From contig NZ_AJLS01000129.1 in assembly GCF_000307875.1 (NCBI RefSeq), positions 1 through 50,579 on the forward strand: DNA of 50,579 nucleotides, in the 5' to 3' direction. This document shows, piece by piece, positions 37,362-45,929 of the stretch. This DNA comes from Neobacillus bataviensis LMG 21833 (GTDB lineage Bacteria; Bacillota; Bacilli; Bacillales; Cytobacillaceae). The notes beneath the pieces were generated by a model. That model was given only the letters and a program-made list of their open reading frames with translations, searched no databases and was not told the DNA's origin. The stretch's first letter is position 1; every line of letters begins with the position of its first letter. The position numbers and the translations under genes were made by a program.

Positions 37362-38516
37362 ATGCGAGCAGTTGTTTTAGGAACTGGAATGATTGGTACA
37401 ACAGTAGTCAGTGAGTTAGCAAAATATCCAACTATTGAATCCGTCACAGCAGTCGATGGTATCAAAGCAAGTGTTGAAAAATGCTTAGAAATTGCTGCTA
37501 ATCCAAAGGTGATTGGCCAAGTAGCATCACTGCAAACCGAGGAAGATATTGCAAAGGTGTTAAAAGATGCAGATGTTGCGGTGGCTTGTCTGCCTCACTC
37601 CTTAAGTTTACCAGCTATTAAAGCAGCGATTTCAGCCAAATGCCATCTTGTCGATTTAGTTGGATCCAAGATCGAAGAGAAAATGAAACTGGATCAGGCA
37701 GCAAAAGATGCCGGTGTTATTATTATGCCAGGTTGTGGGGTGGCGCCGGGAATCACCAATTTTTTAGCGGCTCAAGGAATTGAATTATTGGATGAGGCGG
37801 ATGAAGCTGTCATGATCTGTGGGGGAATCCCAAGATTCCCAGTCCCTCCATTATGGTACCAGGTTGTTTTTCGATTAGAAAGTGTATTAGGTCTATATAC
37901 AAGACCAGCGTTAGCAGCGGAAAATGGGGAGCTTGTAGAATTGCCTCCGCTTTCAGGCTTGGAAAAGTTAACATTTCCTGATCCTGTTGGGAATTGTGAA
38001 GCTGTCATAACAGACGCTCACAGTACAGCCTATACACTTAAAGATAAAGTAAAAAAGCTGTATGAGAAAACGGTTCGTTACGAAGGACACTGGAATAAAA
38101 TGGGGGTCTTGGCTGAACTAGGATTCCTAGATGACAAGCCTTTAGAAATTGACGGGAATTACATAACGCCAAGAGCTTTTGCCGAAAAAGTGTTATCACC
38201 AAAGTTACAAGGAAGTTCCAAAGAGGACATTACGGTTGTGCGTGTTGAAGTTAGTGGGTTTAAAAACGGAAATCAGACAAAGTACACATGGGAAATGGTT
38301 GATTTATATGACCATGAAAGAAATATTACATCCATGGCGAAAACAACAGCATTACCAGCGATGCTGCTGGCCAATTGGATTGCACAGGGGAAGATCAATG
38401 CTGTTGGAATTGTACCAATTGAAAAGGTCATTATTAATGAACACTTTGGTCCTTTTGTAGAAGAGTTAAAATCATTGGGGATTGAAATAGCATTTAAAGA
38501 AGAAGTTTTAGTTTAA
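37362..38516 (+). CDS. saccharopine-dehydrogenase-family enzyme, lysine-6-dehydrogenase-like
   Basis: This 384-aa oxidoreductase has an N-terminal Rossmann domain (VVLGTGMIGTTVVSELAK, about 4-21). It recalls lysine 6-dehydrogenase of Geobacillus (385 aa) in length and in two blocks: GCGVAPGITNFLAAQGIELL near 128-147 and CGGIPRFPVPPLWYQVVFRL near 156-175, then RLESVLGLYTRPAL. The C-terminal TSMAKTTALPAMLLANWIAQG also fits. That enzyme oxidises the epsilon-amino group of L-lysine with NAD. Some Geobacillus-motif residues differ (for example CGVAPG for LGVAPG), so the substrate may be another diamino acid. It sits within an amino-acid ABC operon between binding protein and permease. Confidence 0.78.
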   Translation: MRAVVLGTGMIGTTVVSELAKYPTIESVTAVDGIKASVEKCLEIAANPKVIGQVASLQTEEDIAKVLKDADVAVACLPHSLSLPAIKAAISAKCHLVDLVGSKIEEKMKLDQAAKDAGVIIMPGCGVAPGITNFLAAQGIELLDEADEAVMICGGIPRFPVPPLWYQVVFRLESVLGLYTRPALAAENGELVELPPLSGLEKLTFPDPVGNCEAVITDAHSTAYTLKDKVKKLYEKTVRYEGHWNKMGVLAELGFLDDKPLEIDGNYITPRAFAEKVLSPKLQGSSKEDITVVRVEVSGFKNGNQTKYTWEMVDLYDHERNITSMAKTTALPAMLLANWIAQGKINAVGIVPIEKVIINEHFGPFVEELKSLGIEIAFKEEVLV

Positions 38517-38522
38517 GGCTCT

Positions 38523-38558
38523 GTATCTTTAGGCTTTGTAAAAAGAGCCTAAAGATAC
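38523..38558 (+). other. intercistronic stem-loop
   Basis: GTATCTTTAGGCT (38523-38535) and AGCCTAAAGATAC (38546-38558) pair perfectly over 13 bp with no T-run. This is probably an mRNA-processing or protective hairpin between the dehydrogenase and permease genes. Confidence 0.7.
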
Positions 38559-38602
38559 GCTCATATATGATGATTGCAGATTGTTAGATCGGAGGAAACT
38601 TA

Positions 38603-39259
38603 ATGAATATATCAATTATTATTGAGTCCTTGCCAACTTTACTAAATGCTACTTTAATGACTATTTTTTTAGCGGTAATTTCCATTATTATTGCACTCTT
38701 TCTAGGATTTTTCACGGCATTAGCCAGAATATCTAAGATTAAACCTTTAGAGATCATTGCTAGAACCTATGTGTCTATTATTCGTGGAACCCCGTTATTA
38801 GTACAAGTTTTTGTTATTTATTACGGACTACCACAAATTAATATCGAAATGGATCCAATACCTTCAGGGATTCTCGCTTTAAGCTTAAATGCGGGTGCCT
38901 ATTTATCAGAATCTTTCCGTGCGGCGATTCTATCCGTTGATAAAGGGCAGATGGAAGCAGCTGCATCTCTTGGTATGACTTACGGGCAAGGGTTACGTAG
39001 GATTATTCTTCCGCAAAGTCTTCGTATTGCTATTCCGACATTGTCCAATACCTTTATCATCCTAATTAAAGATACTTCCCTGATCTCGGTCATTACGGTT
39101 ACAGAATTATTGCAAATGTCCTCCTTACTCATTGCGAAGACATTCGAGCCATTAACGATTTATTTATTGGCTGCAGCCATTTATTGGGTTCTTATTACTG
39201 TTTTAACCGCTTTATTGGACAAAATGGAAAAGCGGACATCCCAACATTTAACGCTCTAA
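38603..39259 (+). CDS. amino-acid ABC transporter permease (HisM/GlnP type)
   Basis: This is a 218-aa permease with about five helices. TYVSIIRGTPLLVQVFVIYYG near residues 56-76 is the family start motif, and the EAA loop reads QMEAAASLGMTYGQGLRRII near 117-136. It forms the homodimeric channel with the ATPase encoded 38 bp downstream. The ribosome site GGAGG precedes the ATG. There is one permease gene only, as in glutamine- or cystine-type systems. Confidence 0.93.
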   Translation: MNISIIIESLPTLLNATLMTIFLAVISIIIALFLGFFTALARISKIKPLEIIARTYVSIIRGTPLLVQVFVIYYGLPQINIEMDPIPSGILALSLNAGAYLSESFRAAILSVDKGQMEAAASLGMTYGQGLRRIILPQSLRIAIPTLSNTFIILIKDTSLISVITVTELLQMSSLLIAKTFEPLTIYLLAAAIYWVLITVLTALLDKMEKRTSQHLTL

Positions 39260-39297
39260 ATTGACTTGAATCCAGAAAAAAGGGGAGGGAGATGGGT

Positions 39298-40050
39298 ATG
39301 AGCATCATTCAGTTGAAAAACATTAAAAAGAAATTTGGAACGAATGAAGTACTTCGGGGTATTGACCTTTCTGTAAATAAAAGTGAAGTAGTCGTTGTTA
39401 TGGGGCCAAGCGGGTCTGGAAAGTCGACATTATTACGTTGTCTGACATTTTTAGAAGAACCAACCGAAGGGATCATTCAAATCGGCAATCATAAGGTTAC
39501 CGCAGGAGAATTAACTCGTAAACGAAAGACTATTATAAGAGAATTAAGAAAAACGACAGGCTTTGTTTTTCAAAATTTCAATTTATTTCCTCATAAAACG
39601 GCCCTTGAAAATGTGATGGAGGGTCCCATCGTTGTCCAAGGAAAAAGTAAAGAGGAGGCTATGAAAATAGCTAGACCCCTTCTTGAGAAAGTAGGGCTAG
39701 GCGAACGCTGTGATCATTATCCCTCTCAGCTTTCGGGAGGTCAGCAGCAAAGAACAGCCATTGCTCGGGCACTTTCTATGAAACCGATGGTTATGCTTTA
39801 CGACGAACCTACCTCTGCATTGGATCCAGAACTAGTTCGAGAGGTTCTCCAGGTCATGAAGGATCTCGCTCAAGAAGGAATGACAATGGTCGTCGTCACA
39901 CATGAAATGAACTTTGCTAAAGAAGTGGCTGATCGAGTCATCTTTATGGACGGTGGTGTCATTGTCGAACAAGGAACATCAGCCGACATTTTCGACCATC
40001 CTAAAGAAGAAAGAACAAAGAGATTCCTTTCGAAGGTTAGTGGTGAATGA
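39298..40050 (+). CDS. amino-acid ABC transporter ATP-binding protein
   Basis: This ATPase of about 250 aa, of the GlnQ/HisP family, has Walker [10 protein letters not shown] near residue 36, the Q-loop [16 protein letters not shown], the ABC signature [16 protein letters not shown], Walker [15 protein letters not shown], and the switch His in [18 protein letters not shown] prefer ATG 39298 (MSIIQLKNI), since AGGGGAGGG ends too close to the ATG at 39292. The stop codon overlaps a GGGGACGG-family repeat. It energises the operon's permease. Confidence 0.94.
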   Translation: MSIIQLKNIKKKFGTNEVLRGIDLSVNKSEVVVVMGPSGSGKSTLLRCLTFLEEPTEGIIQIGNHKVTAGELTRKRKTIIRELRKTTGFVFQNFNLFPHKTALENVMEGPIVVQGKSKEEAMKIARPLLEKVGLGERCDHYPSQLSGGQQQRTAIARALSMKPMVMLYDEPTSALDPELVREVLQVMKDLAQEGMTMVVVTHEMNFAKEVADRVIFMDGGVIVEQGTSADIFDHPKEERTKRFLSKVSGE

Positions 40051-40080
40051 AGCAGGGGACGGACAGTTCTCTTGCTTCGT
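40047..40080. repeat. GGGGACGG-family repeat at a gene end
   Basis: GAAGCAGGGGACGG, a short insert and GTTCTCTTGCTTC form an imperfect hairpin (GAAGCA/TGCTTC arms) that begins inside the ATPase stop codon. Confidence 0.6.
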
Positions 40081-40106
40081 TTTTATTTTTAATCGAAATA
40101 ATTAGG

Positions 40107-40146
40107 GTGAAGCCCCGCTGCTGAAAAGCAACGGGGCTTCACTTTT
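40107..40146 (+). terminator. terminator of the amino-acid ABC operon
   Basis: GTGAAGCCCCG (40107-40117) pairs with CGGGGCTTCAC (40132-40142), followed by TTTT. Confidence 0.88.
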
Positions 40147-40182
40147 ATAAATTGCAATTTTATGTCAATGGCTTAGGATGAT

Positions 40183-40336
40183 AAGTTAGAAATGTCGTCG
40201 TTTATCGGGGTGACATATTTCGATGCGTTTTTATAATAGAAACTCTCTATTTATCGGGGGTTGGGCTATTTTCAATTAATCGTTTGTTTAATATCAAAAT
40301 TTGCAGATTTTTGTAGGTTAATAGTTTTTATAACAG
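40183..40336 (+). repeat. large non-coding repeat, copy D (5' half only)
   Basis: It matches copies B and C from GTTAGAAATG through a GTGACA / TATAAT pair (16-bp spacing) and box 1 (TTAATCGTTTGTTTAATATC) to TAGTTTTTATAA, then homology stops before the central hairpin. The downstream part of the gap holds a TATAAT (40416-40421) that may be the -10 box of the next gene. Confidence 0.8.
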
Positions 40337-40465
40337 GTTCTTTGTGTCTTATCAATCGTGGTTCGGTAAATAAAACCAGGAACCCTTAGTATCTGCTACT
40401 TTTGTTCCTATCTGTTATAATGGAACATATTTTTTAAAAGAGTAGTTTCACTTAGGGGGACTCCT

Positions 40466-41341
40466 ATGGATCAATTATTGCAATTAAATACAATTTTTAT
40501 CAGTATCGTGATAGAAGCCATTCCCTTTATTGTGATAGGGGCGTTTGTATCTGCGCTTATCGAAGTATTTGTATCTGAAAATATGATTGTCCGCATCATG
40601 CCTAAAAATCGGTACTTATCCGTTATAACAGGTAGTTTAATAGGGGCCGTATTTCCGGGATGTGAATGTGGAATCATTCCAATCACTAGAAGATTAGTTG
40701 AAAAAGGAGTGGCGCTTCCGGCGGCTATTTCCTTTATGCTTACGGGGCCTATTATTAATCCAATTGTTCTGTTCTCTACTTATATTGCCTTTGGTAATAG
40801 TTGGATCATGGTCTGGTACCGATCCGGGTTTGCCGTTGTGGTTTCCATTTTAGTCGGAATTGTTCTTTCTTACGTGATTAAGGATAACCAATTGAAACTA
40901 AACCCTGACAAACACATTCATGTGCATGACCATTCGCAACAAAGCGTTAAGCAAAAATGGTGGAGCGTAATCACGCATACGAGCGATGAGTTTTTTAATG
41001 TAGGGAAGTACTTGGTTATGGGTTCGCTCATTGCTGCTGCCATGCAAACCTATATTCCAACCGCTGCACTGGCTGCACTTGGACATACAAAAGTAGCTGG
41101 TGTGCTCGTCATGATGGCGCTCGCTTTCATCTTATCAATTTGTTCTGAGGCCGATGCTTTTGTGGCATCCTCATTCAGAAACACGTTTTCGCAAAGCTCG
41201 ATTACGGCGTTTTTGGTGTTCGGTGCAATGGTTGATATAAAAAACCTGCTTATGATGTTTGGCACGTTTAAACCAAAATTCGTGATCCTTCTTGTTTCAT
41301 TAATTACAACAATCGTGTTTGTTGGCTCACTCTTACTATAA
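40466..41341 (+). CDS. permease of the YcgR / UPF0718 family
   Basis: This 291-aa membrane protein has about eight helices. It carries the family motifs GAVFPGCECGIIPITRRLVEK-like (PGCECG near residue 68) and SFMLTGPIINPIVLFSTYIA near 88-107. A His-rich cytoplasmic loop (HIHVHDHSQQ, near 148-157) and a second-half CSEADAFVASSF (near 229) suggest metal or thiol chemistry. In B. subtilis the equivalent ycgR lies beside ycgQ, as here. The family's transported species is not proven. Confidence 0.85.
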   Translation: MDQLLQLNTIFISIVIEAIPFIVIGAFVSALIEVFVSENMIVRIMPKNRYLSVITGSLIGAVFPGCECGIIPITRRLVEKGVALPAAISFMLTGPIINPIVLFSTYIAFGNSWIMVWYRSGFAVVVSILVGIVLSYVIKDNQLKLNPDKHIHVHDHSQQSVKQKWWSVITHTSDEFFNVGKYLVMGSLIAAAMQTYIPTAALAALGHTKVAGVLVMMALAFILSICSEADAFVASSFRNTFSQSSITAFLVFGAMVDIKNLLMMFGTFKPKFVILLVSLITTIVFVGSLLL

Positions 41342-41354
41342 AGGGGGGAATCAA

Positions 41355-42221
41355 ATGTTTCGTGTAGTCATTCTATTAATGTTTACCTATTTGTTTTTTT
41401 ATTTGCATATGTCTGGAAATATTTCAAAATATATCAATATGAAATATTCCTTTCTTACCAATAGTATGATTTATGCGTTATTCTTCCTCACAATTGTCGA
41501 AGGAATCAGGTGGTATCTTTCTGAGAAAAAGTCGGAGAAAGATGGAGATTGTCACGTATGCCATCACGATCAACCACATGCGATAAAAAAACCTGCATTG
41601 GGCAAAAGTATAAAAAGAATGGTTTCGTATACCATGATTATTCTTCCTGCACTTACAGGTGTCCTTTTACCTGTTGCAACCCTTGACTCCAAGTTAGTCA
41701 ATGCTAAAGGCTTTCAATTTCCCGCGTTAGAGGATGGGGCAGACCGTTATGGCATGCACCAAATTTTAAATCCTGATATGAGTCAATTCATGGGGAAGGA
41801 CGGGTTTTTGGATTTAGTTCATAAAGAATTTAAATCCTATAAAGGAAAGGAACATATCACCTTAACAGATGAGGACTATTTAAAAGGATTAGAAGTCATC
41901 TATAACTTTTCTGGCGAATTTGTTGGGAAGTCCATTACGATGAAGGGCTTTTCTTATAACGGTCCGGGTATAGATGGAAACCAAATCTTCTTATTTCGTT
42001 TTGGTATCATCCACTGTATTGCTGACTCTGGCGTTTTCGGCATGCTGATTGAATTTCCTGATCAGGTACAGATACCAAATGACCAGTGGTACCAGGTAAC
42101 GGGAACAGTGGATACGATGTATTACCAACCCTTTAAAATGAAAATCCCCATTTTAAAAGTAACTGATTATAAAATCATTGAACAGCCTAAAGATGCCTAT
42201 GTTTATCGAAATAGTTTTTAA
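41355..42221 (+). CDS. TIGR03943/DUF1980 family protein (YcgQ-like), permease partner
   Basis: This protein of about 288 aa has two N-terminal helices, a CHVCHHDQPH segment rich in Cys and His near residue 67, a third helix, and an exported C-terminal domain with a conserved block (LEVIYNFSGEFVGKSITMKG). I start it at ATG 41355, seven bases after AAGGGGGG, 13 bp past the permease stop. The two form a two-gene unit found across Bacillus, possibly handling a metal. A strong terminator follows. Confidence 0.85.
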   Translation: MFRVVILLMFTYLFFYLHMSGNISKYINMKYSFLTNSMIYALFFLTIVEGIRWYLSEKKSEKDGDCHVCHHDQPHAIKKPALGKSIKRMVSYTMIILPALTGVLLPVATLDSKLVNAKGFQFPALEDGADRYGMHQILNPDMSQFMGKDGFLDLVHKEFKSYKGKEHITLTDEDYLKGLEVIYNFSGEFVGKSITMKGFSYNGPGIDGNQIFLFRFGIIHCIADSGVFGMLIEFPDQVQIPNDQWYQVTGTVDTMYYQPFKMKIPILKVTDYKIIEQPKDAYVYRNSF

Positions 42222-42227
42222 TGCTCG

Positions 42228-42258
42228 AAAATTCCTCTTAAAGAAGAGGAATTTTTTT
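42228..42258 (+). terminator. terminator of the YcgR/YcgQ-like pair
   Basis: AAAATTCCTCTT pairs with AAGAGGAATTTT around AAAG, followed by TTTG. Confidence 0.9.
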
Positions 42259-42266
42259 GTTTGTAT

Positions 42267-42285
42267 TGTTGACATTTAATCAACA
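42267..42285. promoter_or_regulatory. inverted repeat TGTTGA-N7-TCAACA
   Basis: This dyad shares its GTTGA/TCAAC half-sites with the one at 42404-42418 and lies about 270 bp before the HTH-DUF1232 gene. The sequence between them is AT-rich and without a gene. Confidence 0.45.
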
Positions 42286-42403
42286 TATCAACGTTTGTCG
42301 ATTGACTAAATAAAATTATAGAATTTTTTTAAAAGGTGAATAGGTCATATACTCAGAAATCAAACTTTATATGTTATTTTTGTGTCAAATGAAAATATGT
42401 ATA

Positions 42404-42432
42404 TTGACAAAACGTCAACACGAGTATATATT
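42404..42432 (+). promoter_or_regulatory. promoter with overlapping operator for the HTH-DUF1232 gene
   Basis: TTGACA (42404-42409) and TATATT (42427-42432) are 17 bp apart. TTGACAAAACGTCAA (42404-42418), a dyad of TTGAC and GTCAA, covers the -35, suggesting autorepression by the product. Confidence 0.65.
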
Positions 42433-42548
42433 TCTACTAAATGATGGTTTTTTTGAACAAGGGATATGGACTTTCATGAAGAATGTTACTAGTGTCCTAT
42501 ACTCATTTCTACTTGTGGATTAGGTTTTTAATAGAAAGGAAGGTAGAG

Positions 42549-43193
42549 ATGTCGGATATGAGAATGGAAAATAGGTTTGGAGTGTTTTTGAAGAAATTGA
42601 TCGAAGAACGGTTTTTATCCATGCGGAAGCTTAGTGCGCTTACTGATATTGATACTGCCACAATCTCACGGATTATTAACGGAAAGCGCAAAGCGACTCC
42701 TCAACATTTACAAAAATTTGCTAACTGCCTTGACGTTCCGATTGCGGAATTATTTGAAGCTGCCGGCTATACAGTGAAACAGGAGCAGAACAGTCATTCT
42801 TCTGATATTCAAATGTCGATTGAACATATTCAACATGTCCTTAAAACCTCTAATGTATACGATCAGCAGTTTAGTATTGAAAGTGTGAAACAGCAATTAG
42901 CTCATTATGAACAATATGTTCAAACGGAAGAGGGCAAGGAGATTATACATAAGAGCTTTACGGATAAGCTTAAGAAACTAGGCAGCATAGGCCCATTTAT
43001 TAATCAGTTGAAGGAAATGTTTGAGCGATTTCAACTTCAGAAGGGAACAACTCGTGATCTTGTCATCATTGGTAGTGCCATATTATATTTTATTGTACCA
43101 GTGGATGTTATTCCAGATTACATTTTTCCAGTCGGTTTTATTGATGATGCGGTCGCTGTCCAAATGATTCACAGCTTACTTTCGGTAAAGTAA
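42549..43193 (+). CDS. XRE-type HTH protein with C-terminal DUF1232 membrane domain
   Basis: This protein of about 214 aa has an N-terminal Cro/C1-type helix-turn-helix (about 8-65, ALTDIDTATISRIINGKRKA), a charged helical linker, and a C-terminal YkvA/DUF1232 domain (about 165-210, AILYFIVPVDVIPDYIFPVG). I start it at ATG 42549, after AAGGAAGG; the longer reading lacks a ribosome site. A DNA-binding domain joined to a membrane-associated domain suggests a membrane-tethered or membrane-sensing regulator. Two TTGAC-type dyads upstream are candidate autoregulatory sites. TatC is encoded 47 bp downstream. Confidence 0.85.
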   Translation: MSDMRMENRFGVFLKKLIEERFLSMRKLSALTDIDTATISRIINGKRKATPQHLQKFANCLDVPIAELFEAAGYTVKQEQNSHSSDIQMSIEHIQHVLKTSNVYDQQFSIESVKQQLAHYEQYVQTEEGKEIIHKSFTDKLKKLGSIGPFINQLKEMFERFQLQKGTTRDLVIIGSAILYFIVPVDVIPDYIFPVGFIDDAVAVQMIHSLLSVK

Positions 43194-43240
43194 AGAAATA
43201 ATCCTCTAAAAAATACACTTTTGTAAATGGTAGGCGCTGC

Positions 43241-43993
43241 ATGTTGACTGATAAAGAACTTAATTTAGTAGAACATCTTGGTGAGTTGCGAAAAAGATTG
43301 ATTATTTCGTCGCTGGCTTTTCTAGTGTTTCTTGTAATTGGATTTGTTTATGTCAAAGAGATTTATCTTTTTTTTATGGGGAATCTTGGATATAAGTTAC
43401 TGATATTGGGGCCGAGTGATATTATGTGGATTTATTTCCACATCGCCGCCGTTGTGGCCGGAGCTGGAACAATCCCGGTAGCTGCATGGCAGGGTTGGTT
43501 ATTTGTAAAACCGGCTTTAAAGCCAATGGAAAGGAAGATTGCATTCGCGTATATCCCTGCCTTATTCTTTCTTTTTATTGCAGGCATGGCATTTGGTTAT
43601 TACTTTATCTTTCCAAACATCATGAAGTTTCTCATACATCTGAGTAACGATATGATGACGACCTCCTTCACGGCAGATAAATATTTCAGTTTTTTAATTA
43701 ATATGACGTTACCGTTTGGCGTTGCTTTTGAATTGCCGCTTGTCGCGATGTTTTTAACTACTTTAGGCATCGTGAATCCTTATCGAATCGGAAAACTCAG
43801 AAAGTATGCGTATTTTATTCTAGTAATTATTGCTTCAATGATTTCTCCCCCGGAATTTATATCTCATATTTCTGTAGCGATCCCACTGATTCTTATATAT
43901 GAAATAAGTGTAGTTTTATCCAAAATCGTTTTTAAACGAAAGCAGGCGCGTATTCAGGCTATACATGCGGATGAAGAACCTTTTACCGATTAA
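43241..43993 (+). CDS. tatC: twin-arginine translocase subunit TatC
   Basis: This 250-aa protein has six helices. The N-terminal LVEHLGELRKRLIISS is the TatC signal-recognition motif. A central loop has KPALKPMERKIAFAY, and the later part has FGVAFELPLVAMFLTTLGIV, all typical. It forms the core of the Tat complex that exports folded proteins with RR signal peptides. No tatA gene lies beside it in the window, unlike the usual Bacillus tatA-tatC pairs. The ribosome site (GTAGG) is weak, and it may be coupled to the HTH-DUF1232 gene upstream. Confidence 0.92.
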   Translation: MLTDKELNLVEHLGELRKRLIISSLAFLVFLVIGFVYVKEIYLFFMGNLGYKLLILGPSDIMWIYFHIAAVVAGAGTIPVAAWQGWLFVKPALKPMERKIAFAYIPALFFLFIAGMAFGYYFIFPNIMKFLIHLSNDMMTTSFTADKYFSFLINMTLPFGVAFELPLVAMFLTTLGIVNPYRIGKLRKYAYFILVIIASMISPPEFISHISVAIPLILIYEISVVLSKIVFKRKQARIQAIHADEEPFTD

Positions 43994-44023
43994 TGGATTT
44001 TACGAATAAGTAAGAAGGGGATT

Positions 44024-44245
44024 ATGAAAATGAATTCCAACCGAACATTTTCTATATCAAAAAGTCATTGTAATTATTGTCATAAGGAATTTTATGAATT
44101 TAAGCATTATGAATTAAACAAATGTCCGAATTGTAATGCTGAATTTGATAACAAAGGCGATTGTTACATTGAAGAAAACGTGGATGTTGAAATTGAAGTT
44201 GATTCTAAAAATGGGAAATTAAACATTAGCTTACATATAATATAG
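44024..44245 (+). CDS. small zinc-ribbon protein, 73 aa
   Basis: Two CxxC pairs (CNYCHKEF near residue 16 and CPNCNAEF near 34) make a zinc ribbon, followed by an acidic tail (EENVDVEIEVDSKNGKL). ATG 44024 follows AAGGGG, and a terminator lies just downstream, so this is a real small gene. It lies 30 bp past tatC, perhaps in the same transcript. I do not recognise a named family; a role in nucleic-acid or protein binding is only a guess. Confidence 0.72.
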   Translation: MKMNSNRTFSISKSHCNYCHKEFYEFKHYELNKCPNCNAEFDNKGDCYIEENVDVEIEVDSKNGKLNISLHII

Positions 44246-44258
44246 ATTGACAACTTGC

Positions 44259-44291
44259 AGAGAGGAATGTCCTGACACTTCTCTCTTTTTT
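44259..44291 (+). terminator. terminator after the zinc-ribbon gene
   Basis: AGAGAGGAATGTC and GACACTTCTCTCT pair around CT with one mismatch, followed by TTTTT. Confidence 0.82.
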
Positions 44292-44437
44292 AGGTTTAAA
44301 ATACCGAAAAACCGATGCCTGTCACCGCCCGGGAAACTTAACACTGTCCTATTACTTGATAGCAGCCCCTTTCATGTAGCCCCTTTCATGTCCAGCGGCT
44401 AACCTGAGTTCCATTTACAGCAGTCTTCGACATATTT

Positions 44438-44797
44438 TTCACGCATTTGGATGGTGATGTTCAGGATTGGGGCAGGTTTGGGCTATTTTCAATTAATCGT
44501 TTGATTAGTATCAAAACGTGGTGATTTTTGTAGTTTGCTAGTTTTTATAGGTTACTATTGAAGATTGTTGGCGAAGTTGGGGACCTAACAACGACAGAAA
44601 TTTTACCGACAAACTGGACAGAGTTCTTTTAACATAAGGGTTTTGGTCCCATTTAATCAAACGATTAATTAGTAAATTTCTTGTTCATCAAACGATTGGT
44701 TGGAATTGCTGCTTTTGCTGTTATTGAGGGGGTTACGTGATTTTTGTGGTACGAAGTTTGTCGATGGGTGGTTTGGTATTAACGAGTGAAAATTAAA
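44438..44797 (+). repeat. large non-coding repeat, copy E (left end diverged)
   Basis: From box 1 (TTAATCGTTTGATTAGTATC, about 44492) it follows the other copies to the end TAACGAGTGAAAAT. The central hairpin is TTGTTGG (44565-44571) with CTAACAA (44585-44591) and box 2 is TAATCAAACGATTAATTAG (about 44654). The left end is rearranged and lacks the TATAAT. A 14-bp direct repeat (CCCCTTTCATGTAG type, 44366-44390) lies just upstream. It fills the gap between the zinc-ribbon gene and the small membrane protein. Confidence 0.8.
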
Positions 44798-44892
44798 ATG
44801 TGTTGGAGGCGGAAAAGGGCCGTGAGAACCCACCCCTTGGTATTACTCGCTCATCCCAAGAAACTCCTCTTGTGCTACTGCTGTTCGTTTTG

Positions 44893-45096
44893 TTAAAATC
44901 TTAGGCTCCGTAAAAAGTGAATTCCTAATGAAAAGATTAATAGTGATAACGCCATTATGGTAATTAACCATGCCCTCTCAAACAGGTTGTATCCCTTTTT
45001 TTCCGCAAACCATTCTCCAAGTAATATAATAAGATAATAGATAATAAACTGTTTTACAAACAATAAACTAAAGCTCCATAATCCTTGAGCATCCAT
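44893..45096 (-). CDS. small two-helix membrane protein, 67 aa
   Basis: ATG 45096 with AAAGGGG upstream opens a 67-residue protein with two hydrophobic helices (about 8-28 and 43-62), separated by the charged loop EWFAEKKGYNLFERAW. The ribosome site, spacing and composition argue for a real gene. There is no recognised family and no operon partner on its strand. Its promoter must lie in the 168 bp shared with the gene at 45265. Confidence 0.6.
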   Translation of the reverse strand: MDAQGLWSFSLLFVKQFIIYYLIILLGEWFAEKKGYNLFERAWLITIMALSLLIFSLGIHFLRSLRF

Positions 45097-45264
45097 ATAA
45101 TTAATCCCCTTTCACTTGATAAATATATTCGGTGGCTCTAGGGGTTATTCTGGTTGGTATACTATGGAAAATGGATATATAATTAAACTACCTTTTTATC
45201 ATCCCTTCTTTTTTATTACCTTACATATATAATCAAAATCAATTAGAAACTGGGGTTGCAATTT

Positions 45265-45882
45265 TTGGAAACTGATTGGCAAAAAGAAAAGATTAAAAAG
45301 CTACTGATGTCTTTAGGCATCCTTGTTCTTGTGCTGATCATTGCTGCTTTTGCTGTTTATAAAATCAATGCTAACGCTCGTGCATATGAATTAAAGCAGC
45401 AAGAGAAACAACAGTACGAAGAAGAACGACGTGCTGCATTAGAAAAGGAACAAGAAGAAGAGGCTAAACGTGCTGAAGAAGAGGCTCTTAAAAATCTTGC
45501 AGGACGTATTGGTTTCATTGAGGGGATTGAATATGACACAGGACTTACCCCGGAATCTACTGAAGGTCAAGTAATGAAGGTGATGCACGAAATGACGCAT
45601 CAAAAGGTTAGGGCAGAAAGAAAATATGGTGCCATTCCAATGGTGGAAGACACAGTGAATCAAGTGATCGAAATCGTTTCTGCCAGTAACTTTACTAATA
45701 AAGAGAAGATGCTTGAGATTGTAGAAAATTGGAAGAAGGGTCGGTTCAATATCATTGATTCTGATCACAATTTCCTTTGGGAGCAACAAGAGGGTTTAGT
45801 GGGCAGGGCATATGGAGTTCTAAGTTTTACTGAAGAAAAAGAGTTTGTAAGGGAGAAGTTTCCACAATTTGTCCAAAAGTAA
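45265..45882 (+). CDS. membrane-anchored protein with DUF6241-like domain
   Basis: This protein of about 205 aa has a short cytoplasmic start, one helix (about 13-33), a long charged coiled coil rich in Glu, Lys and Arg (about 40-78), and an extracellular domain of about 125 residues starting GRIGFIEGIEYDTGLTPEST. The domain carries VMHEMTHQKV and GRAYGVLSFTEEKEF and resembles the Bacillus family DUF6241. I start at TTG 45265, nine bases after GGGG; TTG 45256 lies too close to that site. No function is known. Confidence 0.68.
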   Translation: METDWQKEKIKKLLMSLGILVLVLIIAAFAVYKINANARAYELKQQEKQQYEEERRAALEKEQEEEAKRAEEEALKNLAGRIGFIEGIEYDTGLTPESTEGQVMKVMHEMTHQKVRAERKYGAIPMVEDTVNQVIEIVSASNFTNKEKMLEIVENWKKGRFNIIDSDHNFLWEQQEGLVGRAYGVLSFTEEKEFVREKFPQFVQK

Positions 45883-45929
45883 GCAGAAGAATGCTTGGGT
45901 GAGTAGGGGGTACAGCCCCCCCTCAAGAC

